31,683 nucleotides of DNA from contig JAZLJI010000035.1 of NCBI GenBank assembly GCA_045617825.1, positions 1-31,683 on the forward strand, read 5' to 3'. The position numbers were made by a program, and so were the translations under genes. Each line of letters opens with the position of its first letter. Position 1 is the first letter of the stretch. Source of the DNA: UBA6987 sp045617825 (GTDB lineage: Bacteria; Bacillota; Clostridia; Lachnospirales; Lachnospiraceae). This document shows, piece after piece, positions 16,434-23,838 of the stretch. The notes beneath the pieces are model-generated. The model did no database searches. It had not been told where the DNA came from and was given only the letters and a program-made list of their open reading frames with translations.

Positions 16434-17988
16434 GGCTGCCTCCTCCTTCCGTTTCTTTCCGCTGCCCGGCGTCCTCCGCCGGCTCTTCCCAAAATCCCGC
16501 TGCCCGGACCGTTTCCGCATCCTCCAGCGGATAGATGGGACGCGGCAGGTGCCTATAAGCGATCTTCTTCTCATCGATCGAGGTCAGGTTCGGCATATCC
16601 ACCACGAACAGCCTGTCGCTGACCCTCCGCCAGGCCGCCCGGAAATGCACGGCGGATTTCACCACCACGATGCGGCAGTCCAGCGGCTCGATCCCGTGGG
16701 CCCGGAAGGCCTCCTCGTCGTAGGTCTGGTTCCGGACCGAGGTCACCAGACAGCTGATCCCCGCGAACTGCAGCACGGCGGTGGGCCCGAAGGACTGCTT
16801 CAGTCCCCGGCAGACCGGTCCCTTGACCACGTAGGTCCCGTCGGACAATGCCTTCACGTAGGCGTCCGTCTCGACGGGAGCCCCCACCAGAGGGCCGGAT
16901 TTTCCGCCGAGGCGCACGTGGATGGTGCTGCCGGGACCGGACTCCATCGCCTGCCGTACGGTCTCCGGGTCCCAGATGGAGGACACGGCCACCCGGTCGG
17001 CATGCTGCCGCAGCAGCTCGTGCAGGATCTCCGTGGCGTCGTTCATCAGCCCGGAGCCGGGATTGTCGGCGGCATCCGCGATGACCGTCAGCCCCTCCTG
17101 CGTCAGAGCCGTGCAGACGGCCTCGGCAGGCTCGGTCAGAACAAGGCGGTAATCCTCCAGATGGTCGCGGACGTCCCGCGCGTATTTCAGGCACAGGGCC
17201 CTGGCTCCCTCGGGGTCAGCCTCCGTCAGGGCATAGATGCACGCCCCGTGGCAGGAAATATCGCCCCGGCAGAAGCCGGCCACAAAATTCACGCTGTATA
17301 CGCCGTTCCGGCCGCTCTCCGCCTCCAGCAGCGGGGTCAGCCGGCCCAGCGCCCCCTCGTCGGTGGGCGAATGGGGATAGATCAGGCGCATTCTCAGGAA
17401 GGCCGCCGTCGGATGGGCTTTGCCGTCCAGGATATCCAGCAGCATCCGGGCCGCGTCTCTGCCCCGGTCGTAAAAGTCCGTATGCGGGTAATACCGGGCC
17501 GGGAACAGAGCGGAGCTCAGCTCCACCATTTCCCGGGTCAGATTGGCGTGAAAATCCAGCGTGGCCACGATGGGCAGCCGCGGTCCGACGACCCTGCGGA
17601 GCTCCCGCAGCAGCAGGCCCTCGCCGTCCTCGGTATCCTCCGTGATCTGCGCTCCGTGCAGGACCAGCGCGATGCCGGAGATCGGCCGGCCGGCCTCCCG
17701 CTCCCGTTCCAGCGCCTCCAGAAGCACGCCCTTGATATAGTCATAGGCTTCACGGGCCACGGGACCGCCGGGCATGGCGTTCGCATCGATCACCGGCAGC
17801 AGCTCCACGTCCTCCCGGGCGCCGAATACGTCAAGAAGGCCCCCCATCTCCGATGAGGTGCCTTGGTAGTATTCGGTTATCTCCCGTCCCAGGCGGAGCG
17901 AACGCTTGCGGTAGTCCTCCAGCGTGGTGAGCTGCGGCGCGAAGGAATTCGTCTCGTGCTTGAATCCGGCAATGATGATCCTCTTCAT
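16423..17988 (-). CDS. M81-family metallopeptidase (MlrC/microcystinase-like)
   Basis: A 521-residue cytoplasmic protein of the MlrC family (DUF1485 N-terminal plus MlrC C-terminal region). Visible landmarks are the N-terminal GFKHETNSF (8-16), LHGA near 110, TLDFHANLT with Asp145 and His147, YPHTD with His169, and NPGSG in the second half. The D-x-H plus a His 22 residues later fits the zinc site of MlrC, the enzyme that cleaves linearised microcystin. Most relatives in bacteria without toxin exposure have unknown small peptide or amide substrates, so the toxin role should not be assumed. It is first in an operon with the EAL phosphodiesterase. The promoter is TTGTCA-N17-TATTAT. Confidence 0.9.
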   Translation of the reverse strand: MKRIIIAGFKHETNSFAPQLTTLEDYRKRSLRLGREITEYYQGTSSEMGGLLDVFGAREDVELLPVIDANAMPGGPVAREAYDYIKGVLLEALEREREAGRPISGIALVLHGAQITEDTEDGEGLLLRELRRVVGPRLPIVATLDFHANLTREMVELSSALFPARYYPHTDFYDRGRDAARMLLDILDGKAHPTAAFLRMRLIYPHSPTDEGALGRLTPLLEAESGRNGVYSVNFVAGFCRGDISCHGACIYALTEADPEGARALCLKYARDVRDHLEDYRLVLTEPAEAVCTALTQEGLTVIADAADNPGSGLMNDATEILHELLRQHADRVAVSSIWDPETVRQAMESGPGSTIHVRLGGKSGPLVGAPVETDAYVKALSDGTYVVKGPVCRGLKQSFGPTAVLQFAGISCLVTSVRNQTYDEEAFRAHGIEPLDCRIVVVKSAVHFRAAWRRVSDRLFVVDMPNLTSIDEKKIAYRHLPRPIYPLEDAETVRAAGFWEEPAEDAGQRKETEGGGSHER

Positions 17989-18028
17989 GGTCCTGCCTTT
18001 TCGTCGTTGTCAAATCAACTTATTTTGA

Positions 18029-18057
18029 ATAATATCACGACTTTATCCGCTTGACAA
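18029..18057 (-). promoter_or_regulatory. Sigma-A promoter of the M81-EAL operon
   Basis: On the minus strand TTGTCA (18052-18057), 17 bases, TATTAT (18029-18034), about 40 bases upstream of the start at 17988. A small imperfect palindrome with GTTG/CAAC arms (18006-18019) lies between the -10 and the gene and could be an operator. Confidence 0.78.
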
Positions 18058-18112
18058 GGCCTTTTAGCCCGCTTTTTACATTATATTTTAAAAAAGTTGT
18101 CACTTTGTCGGT

Positions 18113-19498
18113 TTAACCGCGGCCTTCCGCGCGTAACATTTCCCCGCGCTTCAGATGACGGTAGATCGTCAGGTACATGGTCAGGAAGCAGGCGGTCGCG
18201 CCGGTCAGCTGAGACAGGGCCTCCGCGGCAAATACGCCCCTCGCTCCCATGCCCAGCACCGGCAGCAGCAGGGTGAAGGGCAGCACCAGGCCGATCTTCC
18301 GCAGCAGCGAGAAGAACAGCGCGTGGCGGGGGTGGTTCAGCGCCACGAAGGTATGCTGGCCCGTCATCTGCAGCGTCATGAAGGGGAACACCGCGAAATA
18401 CAGCCGCATGCACCGGGCCGTCAGCCCGATCAGCTCCTCATCCGGGGTAAAGATCCGGATGAGCGGTTCGGGGAAGAACTGGACGATGGCCCAGATGATC
18501 AGGTTGAAGGCCAGGGTCAGCTTCATCACGAAGCGGATGGTCTCCGCCACCCGTTCGGGCTTCTTCGCGCCGTAGTTGTAGCTCATCACGGGCTCAGAGC
18601 CGGAAATGGTGCCCAGCGTCGGCAGAGAGGTGATCTCCCGGATGGAATTGATCACGCTCATGGCGCCCACGTACAGGGTACTCAGCTCACCGCCCCAGCG
18701 CTTCAGGGTCACGTTGCATACCGCGGCGGTGATGCTGTTGGTCACCTTGAAGCAGAAGCCGGTCACGCCCAGCTTCAGGATGGAGCGCACGGTCTCCCAC
18801 TCCAGATGCAGCCGGTCAAGGCGCATCAGGGTCTTCTTCCCTCTCAGGAAGCGCAGCACCCACAGGGCGCTGACGGTCTGCGAGATCACGGTGGCCCAGG
18901 CCGCGCCGGCCACGCCCATGTCCAGAGCAAAGATGAACAGCGGGTCCAGGATCAGGTTCAGCGCCGCGCCGATGATCACGGTGATCATCCCCACCTTGGG
19001 GAAGCCCTGAGAATTGATATAGGAGTTCATGCCCAGGCTGATCATCACCGGGATGGTGCCCAGCACGTAGATGCGGAAATAGCCCAGCGCGTAGGGCAGG
19101 GTCTCCTCGTCGCCGCCCAGCAGCCCCAGGGCCCAGGGGGACACGGCATACAGCAGCACGGACAGCACCGCCCCTACCGTGATCAGCAGGGTGAAGGCAT
19201 TTTCCATGATGGCGTTCGCCTTGGGAAGATCCTTCTCGCCCCGGGCGATGGAGGACAGGGGCACGCCGCCCTGTCCGCAGAGCTGCGCGAAGGCATTGAT
19301 CAGCGTGATCAGCGGCAGGGCGATCCCCAGGCCGGTCATCGCCAGGGTCCCGCTGCCCTCGATGTGGCCGATATACATCCGGTCCACTAAATTATACAGA
19401 ACGTGTACCAGTTCCGCTACCATGATGGGAAGGCCCAGCCGGATCACGGCGGAAGAGACCTTCCCCTGGGAAAAGTCGCTGTCGTTACTGTTTTTCAT
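18113..19498 (-). CDS. MATE-family multidrug/toxin efflux transporter
   Basis: A 461-residue integral membrane protein with about twelve hydrophobic helices in two MatE halves. The N-terminal half opens with a typical 'GLPIMVAELVHVLYNLVDRMYIG' pattern (the first helix of MATE carriers), then 'GLGIALPLITLINAFAQL'. The second half carries SYNYGAKKPERV, the usual linker motif of the DinF/NorM-related clade. It probably exports cationic compounds in exchange for Na+ or H+. The start overlaps the end of the HTH regulator gene by 14 bases, with a GGAGG inside that gene's 3' end, so the regulator and transporter are coupled. No convincing terminator was found before the M81 promoter. The substrate is unknown. 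Confidence 0.9.
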   Translation of the reverse strand: MKNSNDSDFSQGKVSSAVIRLGLPIMVAELVHVLYNLVDRMYIGHIEGSGTLAMTGLGIALPLITLINAFAQLCGQGGVPLSSIARGEKDLPKANAIMENAFTLLITVGAVLSVLLYAVSPWALGLLGGDEETLPYALGYFRIYVLGTIPVMISLGMNSYINSQGFPKVGMITVIIGAALNLILDPLFIFALDMGVAGAAWATVISQTVSALWVLRFLRGKKTLMRLDRLHLEWETVRSILKLGVTGFCFKVTNSITAAVCNVTLKRWGGELSTLYVGAMSVINSIREITSLPTLGTISGSEPVMSYNYGAKKPERVAETIRFVMKLTLAFNLIIWAIVQFFPEPLIRIFTPDEELIGLTARCMRLYFAVFPFMTLQMTGQHTFVALNHPRHALFFSLLRKIGLVLPFTLLLPVLGMGARGVFAAEALSQLTGATACFLTMYLTIYRHLKRGEMLRAEGRG

Positions 19499-19961
19499 GA
19501 GTCGTCTGAGCCTCCATCCACATATCCAGCGCCGCCGCGGTCTCCGCGATGCTTCTCAGCCGCTCTCTGATCGCGTCGAAGTCCGCCTTCTCGTCCTCGC
19601 TGATGACCCCGTCCACGGTGATATCCACCAGCCGGTTCTTCTGGGCCTCCAGCGCGTTCAGCGAAGCCAGCACCTCCAGAGAGATCTTGGAAATATCCCG
19701 GAGCCGCACCTCCGGCACGTAGCGTCTGCCGATGGGGCATTCGTGCGTACAGTAATAATTATAAAGCTCGGGGTTGCCGTAGCCCTCCTGCATCAGCAGG
19801 ATCTCCTCCGGATGGGCGGTGACCTTCCCGCTCTCGATCTTCTCGATGCGGTCCGCGGTCATGCCGGGCAGCAGTTCCTCCGCGCCATCACGGGTAAGCT
19901 CCAGCTTCTCACGGCTGAGCTGATAAATGTTTTTATTTTCTCTGGTGGATTTCTTTCCCAT
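19485..19961 (-). CDS. XRE-like helix-turn-helix regulator coupled to the MATE gene
   Basis: A 158-residue cytoplasmic protein. Residues about 10-65 look like an HTH domain of the XRE/Cro type in the diverged form common in Clostridia: 'NIYQLSREKLELTRDGAEEL' then DRIEKIESGK, LLMQEGYGNPEL. A 'YYCTHECPIG' stretch with two Cys (positions about 70-74) follows. The C-terminal half (about 85-150) is predicted helical and may dimerise. It overlaps the MATE transporter gene and probably regulates it or senses the same stress; that is inference. AGGAGG lies about 11 bases before the ATG, and the promoter has consensus TTGCCA-N17-TATAAT elements. Confidence 0.78.
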   Translation of the reverse strand: MGKKSTRENKNIYQLSREKLELTRDGAEELLPGMTADRIEKIESGKVTAHPEEILLMQEGYGNPELYNYYCTHECPIGRRYVPEVRLRDISKISLEVLASLNALEAQKNRLVDITVDGVISEDEKADFDAIRERLRSIAETAAALDMWMEAQTTHEKQ

Positions 19962-19991
19962 AGCTATGAAGTCCTCCTCTTCGTTTGCCTC

Positions 19992-20020
19992 ATTATAGCA
20001 CAGGAATCCTAATTTGGCAA
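19992..20020 (-). promoter_or_regulatory. Promoter of the HTH-MATE operon
   Basis: On the minus strand TTGCCA (20015-20020), 17 bases, TATAAT (19992-19997) with a TG extension. It diverges from the flotillin promoter 40 bases away. Confidence 0.8.
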
Positions 20021-20059
20021 AAAAAGCGAAATACAGCCGCTATTTCTTTCCGATGACCC

Positions 20060-20088
20060 TTTTCCAAAGCTCCGGACTGTGCTATGCT
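20060..20088 (+). promoter_or_regulatory. Putative extended -10 promoter for flotillin
   Basis: TATGCT (20083-20088) preceded by TGC, with a weak -35 TTTTCC (20060-20065) 17 bases upstream. It lies about 40 bases before the flotillin start. Confidence 0.5.
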
Positions 20089-20127
20089 TTTCCCAACAAA
20101 CCAATAGACACCAAAAAGGAGGTCCCT

Positions 20128-21654
20128 ATGAAAGCTCTACTGGTAGCATCCCTGACACCCGGCGCCCTCTTTGCCATCGTGGCCGCCATCCTTATTCTGG
20201 CCATCGTTATTGCCGTCGGCTACGTAAAAGCGCCGCCGGACAGGGCCTATATCATTTCCGGTATGAAGCGGGAGCCTAAGATCCTGATCGGCCGTGCCGG
20301 TATCAAGATCCCCTTCCTGGAACGGAAAGACGTACTGGTTCTGAAGCAGGTCAGCATCGACATCAAGACCAACGGCTACGTGCCCACCCTGGACTTCATC
20401 GGTGTGGATATCGACGCCGTCGCCAAGGTCCGGGTGAAGACCGACCCCGAGGGCATCAAGATCGCCATGAAGAACTTCCTGAACATGAGCGAGCACCAGA
20501 TCATCGAGGCGCTGACCGATTCTCTCCAGGGTAACATGCGTGAGATCATCGGTACCGTTAAATTAAAGGAACTGAACACCGACCGGAAGAAGTTCGGTGA
20601 CGAAATGCAGTCCAAGGCCCAGATGGATATGAACGCCCTGGGTATCGAGATCATCTCCTGCAACATCCAGAAGATCGAGGATGAGAAGGGCCTGATCATC
20701 GCCCTCGGCCAGGACAACATGTCCCAGATCCAGAAGGACGCCTCCATCGCAAAGGCCCAGGCCGAGAAGGACGTGGCCATTGCCGAGGCAGAGGCCAAGC
20801 GCCTGGCCAATGAAGCCCAGGTAGCCGCCGAGACCGAGATCGCCGCCCGCCAGAACGAGCTGCGCATCCGCCAGGCCGAGCTGAAGCAGGAGTCCGATAT
20901 CAAGCAGGCCATGGCCGACGCCGCCTACTCCATCCAGCAGCAGGAACAGCGGAAGACCATCGAGGTCGCCAATGCCAACGCCAACATCGCCAAGCAGGAA
21001 CGCGAGATCGAGCTGAAGCGCAAGGACGTGGAGGTCACCGAGCAGACCCTGGAGGCCGAGATCAAGAAGAAGGCCGAGGCCGAGAAATTCGCCCGCCAGC
21101 AGCGCGCCGAGGCCGAGCTGTTCGAGCGTCAGCGGAAGGCCGAAGCCGACAAATTCGAAGCCGAGAAGGCCGCCGAGGCCCGGAAGGCCCAGGCCGAGGC
21201 CGAGCTCTACGCCAGAGCCAAGGAGGCCGAAGGTATCGCCGCCATCGGTGAGGCCGAAGCAAGAGCCATCGAGGCCAAGGGTATAGCCGAAGCCGAGGCC
21301 CTGGAGAAGAAGGCCGAGGCCATGAAGAAATACGGCCAGGCCGCCATGATGGAAATGATCGTCAAGGCCCTGCCCGAGATGGCCGGTGCCATCGCCGGAC
21401 CTCTGGCCAGCATCGACAAGGTGACCATCATCGACGGCGCCGGGAACGGCAGCGGCGTGGACAGCATGGGCGGTTACGTGCCCAGCGTCCTGGCCAAGAC
21501 CATGGAGACCGTGAAGGAGGTCACCGGTCTGGACATCGTGGACATCATGAAGGCCGAGACCTATGACGCCAAGGTGAACCGGAACCTGAACATCACCACC
21601 GACGGCAGCGTGGACGGCATGAAGCTGGACGCCACGGTCAAGGTGGAGGAATAA
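20128..21654 (+). CDS. floT: Flotillin-family membrane microdomain scaffold (YuaG/FloT-like)
   Basis: A 508-residue protein. A single N-terminal membrane segment (about 9-33) is followed by an SPFH/Band-7 domain (about 35-190), then a long coiled coil (about 200-420) rich in Ala-Glu repeats such as AEAEAKRLA, the flotillin heptads. A 'GPLASIDKVTIIDG' segment and an acidic tail complete it. Flotillins assemble functional membrane microdomains and influence fluidity, secretion and signalling. The ATG at 20128 is chosen over the upstream open frame because AAAAAGGAGG sits directly before it and the membrane helix begins there. It is monocistronic and diverges from the HTH-MATE pair. No NfeD-like partner, often next to flotillin genes, is present here. 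Confidence 0.92.
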   Translation: MKALLVASLTPGALFAIVAAILILAIVIAVGYVKAPPDRAYIISGMKREPKILIGRAGIKIPFLERKDVLVLKQVSIDIKTNGYVPTLDFIGVDIDAVAKVRVKTDPEGIKIAMKNFLNMSEHQIIEALTDSLQGNMREIIGTVKLKELNTDRKKFGDEMQSKAQMDMNALGIEIISCNIQKIEDEKGLIIALGQDNMSQIQKDASIAKAQAEKDVAIAEAEAKRLANEAQVAAETEIAARQNELRIRQAELKQESDIKQAMADAAYSIQQQEQRKTIEVANANANIAKQEREIELKRKDVEVTEQTLEAEIKKKAEAEKFARQQRAEAELFERQRKAEADKFEAEKAAEARKAQAEAELYARAKEAEGIAAIGEAEARAIEAKGIAEAEALEKKAEAMKKYGQAAMMEMIVKALPEMAGAIAGPLASIDKVTIIDGAGNGSGVDSMGGYVPSVLAKTMETVKEVTGLDIVDIMKAETYDAKVNRNLNITTDGSVDGMKLDATVKVEE

Positions 21655-21670
21655 GCGCTCAGGCAGATGC

Positions 21671-21725
21671 CCGGAGAAATGCTCTCCGGCAAATGCGCAG
21701 GGGGGGGCTGCCGCAGGGCAGCCCC
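21671..21725 (+). terminator. Two consecutive hairpins after flotillin
   Basis: The first is CCGGAGA/TCTCCGG (21671-21689, 5-base loop). The second is GGGGCTGCC/GGCAGCCCC with a GCAG loop (21704-21725). Both stems are perfect, but neither is followed by a U-run, so they may protect the 3' end rather than terminate on their own. Confidence 0.45.
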
Positions 21726-21809
21726 TGCCTGCGGCTGTGCGAGGATCTGCTGCCTGCCCGCGTGCGAAGCCCGAGGGTGCCCTCCGCTCACATTTTTCGC
21801 TTTTTTCTC

Positions 21810-21837
21810 TTGACATTTTCCGCAAATGCGCTACAAT
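21810..21837 (+). promoter_or_regulatory. Promoter of the T-box/acyl-CoA ligase transcript
   Basis: TTGACA (21810-21815), 16 bases, TACAAT (21832-21837). The predicted start is near 21844, just before the T-box Stem I. Confidence 0.8.
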
Positions 21838-21843
21838 AGCCCC

Positions 21844-22109
21844 CGTGATGCTTTAATGCGTTGAAGGGGAAAAGTACTCTTCCGAAAGGTCCTTCAGAGA
21901 ACTGCCGGGCGGTGTGAGGCAGCGGAAACGGAAGCGGAATACCCCCCGGAGCAGCTGCCTGAACGGGAGACCTCAGTAGGGCAAGACGGGTGCGCCCGAT
22001 ATCGCGCTGGGGCATGAAGTGCCCGATGAGGCTCCTGCGGGAGTGAATAGAGGTGGTACCACGGTATTTTATCGTCCTCTGTACAATAGCTTGTGCGGGG
22101 GCGTTTTTT
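21844..22109 (+). promoter_or_regulatory. T-box riboswitch, specifier UAC (predicted tRNA-Tyr)
   Basis: A canonical T-box leader. Stem I: basal GGGG (21866-21869) pairs with CCCC (21944-21947); the loop E AGUA is at 21873-21876; the distal helix CTTCCG (21879-21884) pairs with CGGAAG (21929-21934). The opposite loop strand reads GAA then UAC (21940-21942), in the specifier position, with one base before the basal helix and GAGC six bases downstream, the spacing known from glyQS. Antiterminator: AGAGG (22049-22053) pairs with CCTCT (22076-22080) around the seven-base bulge UGGUACC (22054-22060), and ACG pairs with CGT. UGGU fits a tRNA with discriminator A, as in tRNA-Tyr. Uncharged tRNA would allow read-through into the CoA ligase gene. 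The usual A after the specifier is C here; AUA or ACC are one-base shifts that fit less well. Confidence 0.9.
22073..22109 (+). terminator. Intrinsic terminator of the T-box switch
   Basis: CGTCCTCTGTACAA (22073-22086) pairs with TTGTGCGGGGGCG (22091-22103) with one bulged base and a TAGC loop, followed by six T residues. Its 5' arm overlaps the antiterminator 3' arm, so the two structures are mutually exclusive. Confidence 0.9.
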
Positions 22110-22137
22110 ATTTGGTCCGCCGCGGAAAGGAACGATC

Positions 22138-23775
22138 ATGATCATTACGGAATTATTGGAGCGCAACGCGAGACTGTACGGCTCCGAGGTAGCCTTGGTG
22201 GAGGTCAGCCCCTCCGAGGAACGCGATAACGCCGGGACCTGGCGGGAGGCTCAGCTGATCGAGCTGGCGACGCCCGACGCCCCCTACCGCCGGGAGATGA
22301 CCTGGGCGGATTTTGAGCGGAAGGCCAACCGCTTTGCCAATCTGCTGCTCTCCCGCGGCCTGAAGAAGGGCACCAAGGTGGGGATCCTGATGACCAACTG
22401 TCTGGAATTCCTGCCCATCTACTTCGGTATCCTGAAATCCGGCTGCATCGTCGTCCCCATGAACTACCGCTACTCCGGCGACGAGATCAAATACTGTCTG
22501 GAGCTGGCCGACGTGGAGGTCCTGGTCTTCGGGCCGGAATTCATCGAGCGGCTCTCCGGCGTGGTAGGCACCCTGCCCCTCATGAAATACTGGTTCTTCG
22601 TCGGCAAGCAGACGCCGGACTTTGCCGAGGACTGCACGAGGATGATGGGCTTCTGCTCCTCTTCCCAGCCGCCCGTGGAGCTCAAGGATGACGACTATGC
22701 CGCCATCTACTTCTCCTCCGGCACCACCGGCTTCCCCAAGGCCATCCTGCATAAGCACAGCGGCCTGTACGCCTCCTGCGTCACCGAGCAGGCGCACCAT
22801 AAGCAGACCCGCGAGGACGTGTTCCTCTGCATCCCGCCCCTGTACCACACCGGCGCCAAGATGCACTGGTTCGGCTCTCTGCTGTCCGCCAGCCGGGCCG
22901 TCATCCTCAGGGGCATCAAGCCCGAGTGGATCCTCCGCACCGTCACCGAGGAAAAATGCACCATCGTCTGGCTGCTGGTGCCGTGGGCCCAGGACATCCT
23001 GGACGCCATCGAAAGCGGCCGCATCGCCCTGTCGGATTACCTGCTGGATCAGTGGCGGCTCATGCACATCGGCGCTCAGCCCGTGCCGCCCAGCCTGATC
23101 CACCGCTGGATGAAGTATTTCCCGCACCACGATTACGATACCAACTACGGTCTGTCCGAGTCCCTGGGCCCCGGCTGCGTGCATCTTGGTCTGGGCAACC
23201 TCGATAAGGTCGGCGCCATCGGCAAAGCCGGCTTCGGCTGGGAGGCCAAGGTGGTGGACGAGGCCGGAAACGAGGTCCCGGACGGCGAGGTCGGCGAGCT
23301 GGCCGTGAAGGGCCCCGGCCTGATGCTGGAGTACTACAAGAACCCCGAGGCCACCGCGGAGATCCTGAAGGGCGGCTGGCTCTGGACCGGCGATATGGCC
23401 AAGCGGGACAGCGACGGCTTCCTCTGGCTGGTGGACCGCAAGAAGGACGTGATCATCAGCGGCGGAGAGAACATTTACCCGGTCCAGATCGAGGACTTCC
23501 TGCGCGCCCACGACTGCATCAAGGACGTGGCCGTGATCGGCGTGCCGGATAAGCGGCTGGGCGAGGCCACGCTGGCGGTGATCGAGCTGAAGGAGGGCGT
23601 GTCCCTGACCGAGGAGGCGGTCCGCTACTTCTGCATGGGTCTGCCGAAATACAAGAGGCCCCGGCACATCATCTTCGAAAAAGTGCCCCGCAACCCCACC
23701 GGCAAGATCGAAAAACCCGTCCTGCGTGAAAAATACTGCCACGGGCGTCTTGTAGAAATGCAGATCATGGGGTAA
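22138..23775 (+). CDS. AMP-forming acyl/aryl-CoA ligase (ANL superfamily) under T-box control
   Basis: A 545-residue cytoplasmic ligase that activates a carboxylic acid to its acyl-CoA through an acyl-AMP. ANL core motifs appear in order: A3 SSGTTGFPK (about 192-200), A5 YGLSE (337-341), A7 TGDMAKRDSDG (about 417), A8 hinge DRKKDVIISGGENIYP, and A10 PTGKIEK with the catalytic Lys near residue 521. The ATG at 22138 is chosen over an in-frame GTG at 22093 because the GTG lies inside the T-box terminator while GGAAAGGA precedes the ATG. The substrate is not visible from motifs. The Tyr-type T-box and the nearby IOR/PaaK/aminotransferase cluster suggest an aromatic acid such as 4-hydroxyphenylacetate; that is inference, and fatty or other acids remain possible. 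Confidence 0.9.
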   Translation: MIITELLERNARLYGSEVALVEVSPSEERDNAGTWREAQLIELATPDAPYRREMTWADFERKANRFANLLLSRGLKKGTKVGILMTNCLEFLPIYFGILKSGCIVVPMNYRYSGDEIKYCLELADVEVLVFGPEFIERLSGVVGTLPLMKYWFFVGKQTPDFAEDCTRMMGFCSSSQPPVELKDDDYAAIYFSSGTTGFPKAILHKHSGLYASCVTEQAHHKQTREDVFLCIPPLYHTGAKMHWFGSLLSASRAVILRGIKPEWILRTVTEEKCTIVWLLVPWAQDILDAIESGRIALSDYLLDQWRLMHIGAQPVPPSLIHRWMKYFPHHDYDTNYGLSESLGPGCVHLGLGNLDKVGAIGKAGFGWEAKVVDEAGNEVPDGEVGELAVKGPGLMLEYYKNPEATAEILKGGWLWTGDMAKRDSDGFLWLVDRKKDVIISGGENIYPVQIEDFLRAHDCIKDVAVIGVPDKRLGEATLAVIELKEGVSLTEEAVRYFCMGLPKYKRPRHIIFEKVPRNPTGKIEKPVLREKYCHGRLVEMQIMG

Positions 23776-23838
23776 AATAAAAGCGCAGCCTATTGTTATC
23801 ATCGGCATTGAAAGCCATCCATATTAGGAGAAATTATT

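Noticed and set aside
18006..18019. Palindrome GTTG-N6-CAAC near the M81 promoter as a repressor operator
   Set aside because: Only four-base arms and no second copy, so it is mentioned with the promoter but not called on its own.
18065..18112. Terminator after the MATE gene
   Set aside because: There is a T-run on the minus strand but only a five-bp AAAGT/ACTTT stem before it; too weak to call.
20563..21825. 420-codon minus-strand frame opposite flotillin
   Set aside because: Leu/Gly repeat translation mirrors the Ala/Glu coiled coil of flotillin on the other strand; no promoter or ribosome binding site.
22093..22137. Upstream GTG start for the T-box-controlled ligase
   Set aside because: It lies within the terminator stem and U-run and has no ribosome binding site; the ATG at 22138 has GGAAAGGA and starts the conserved protein.
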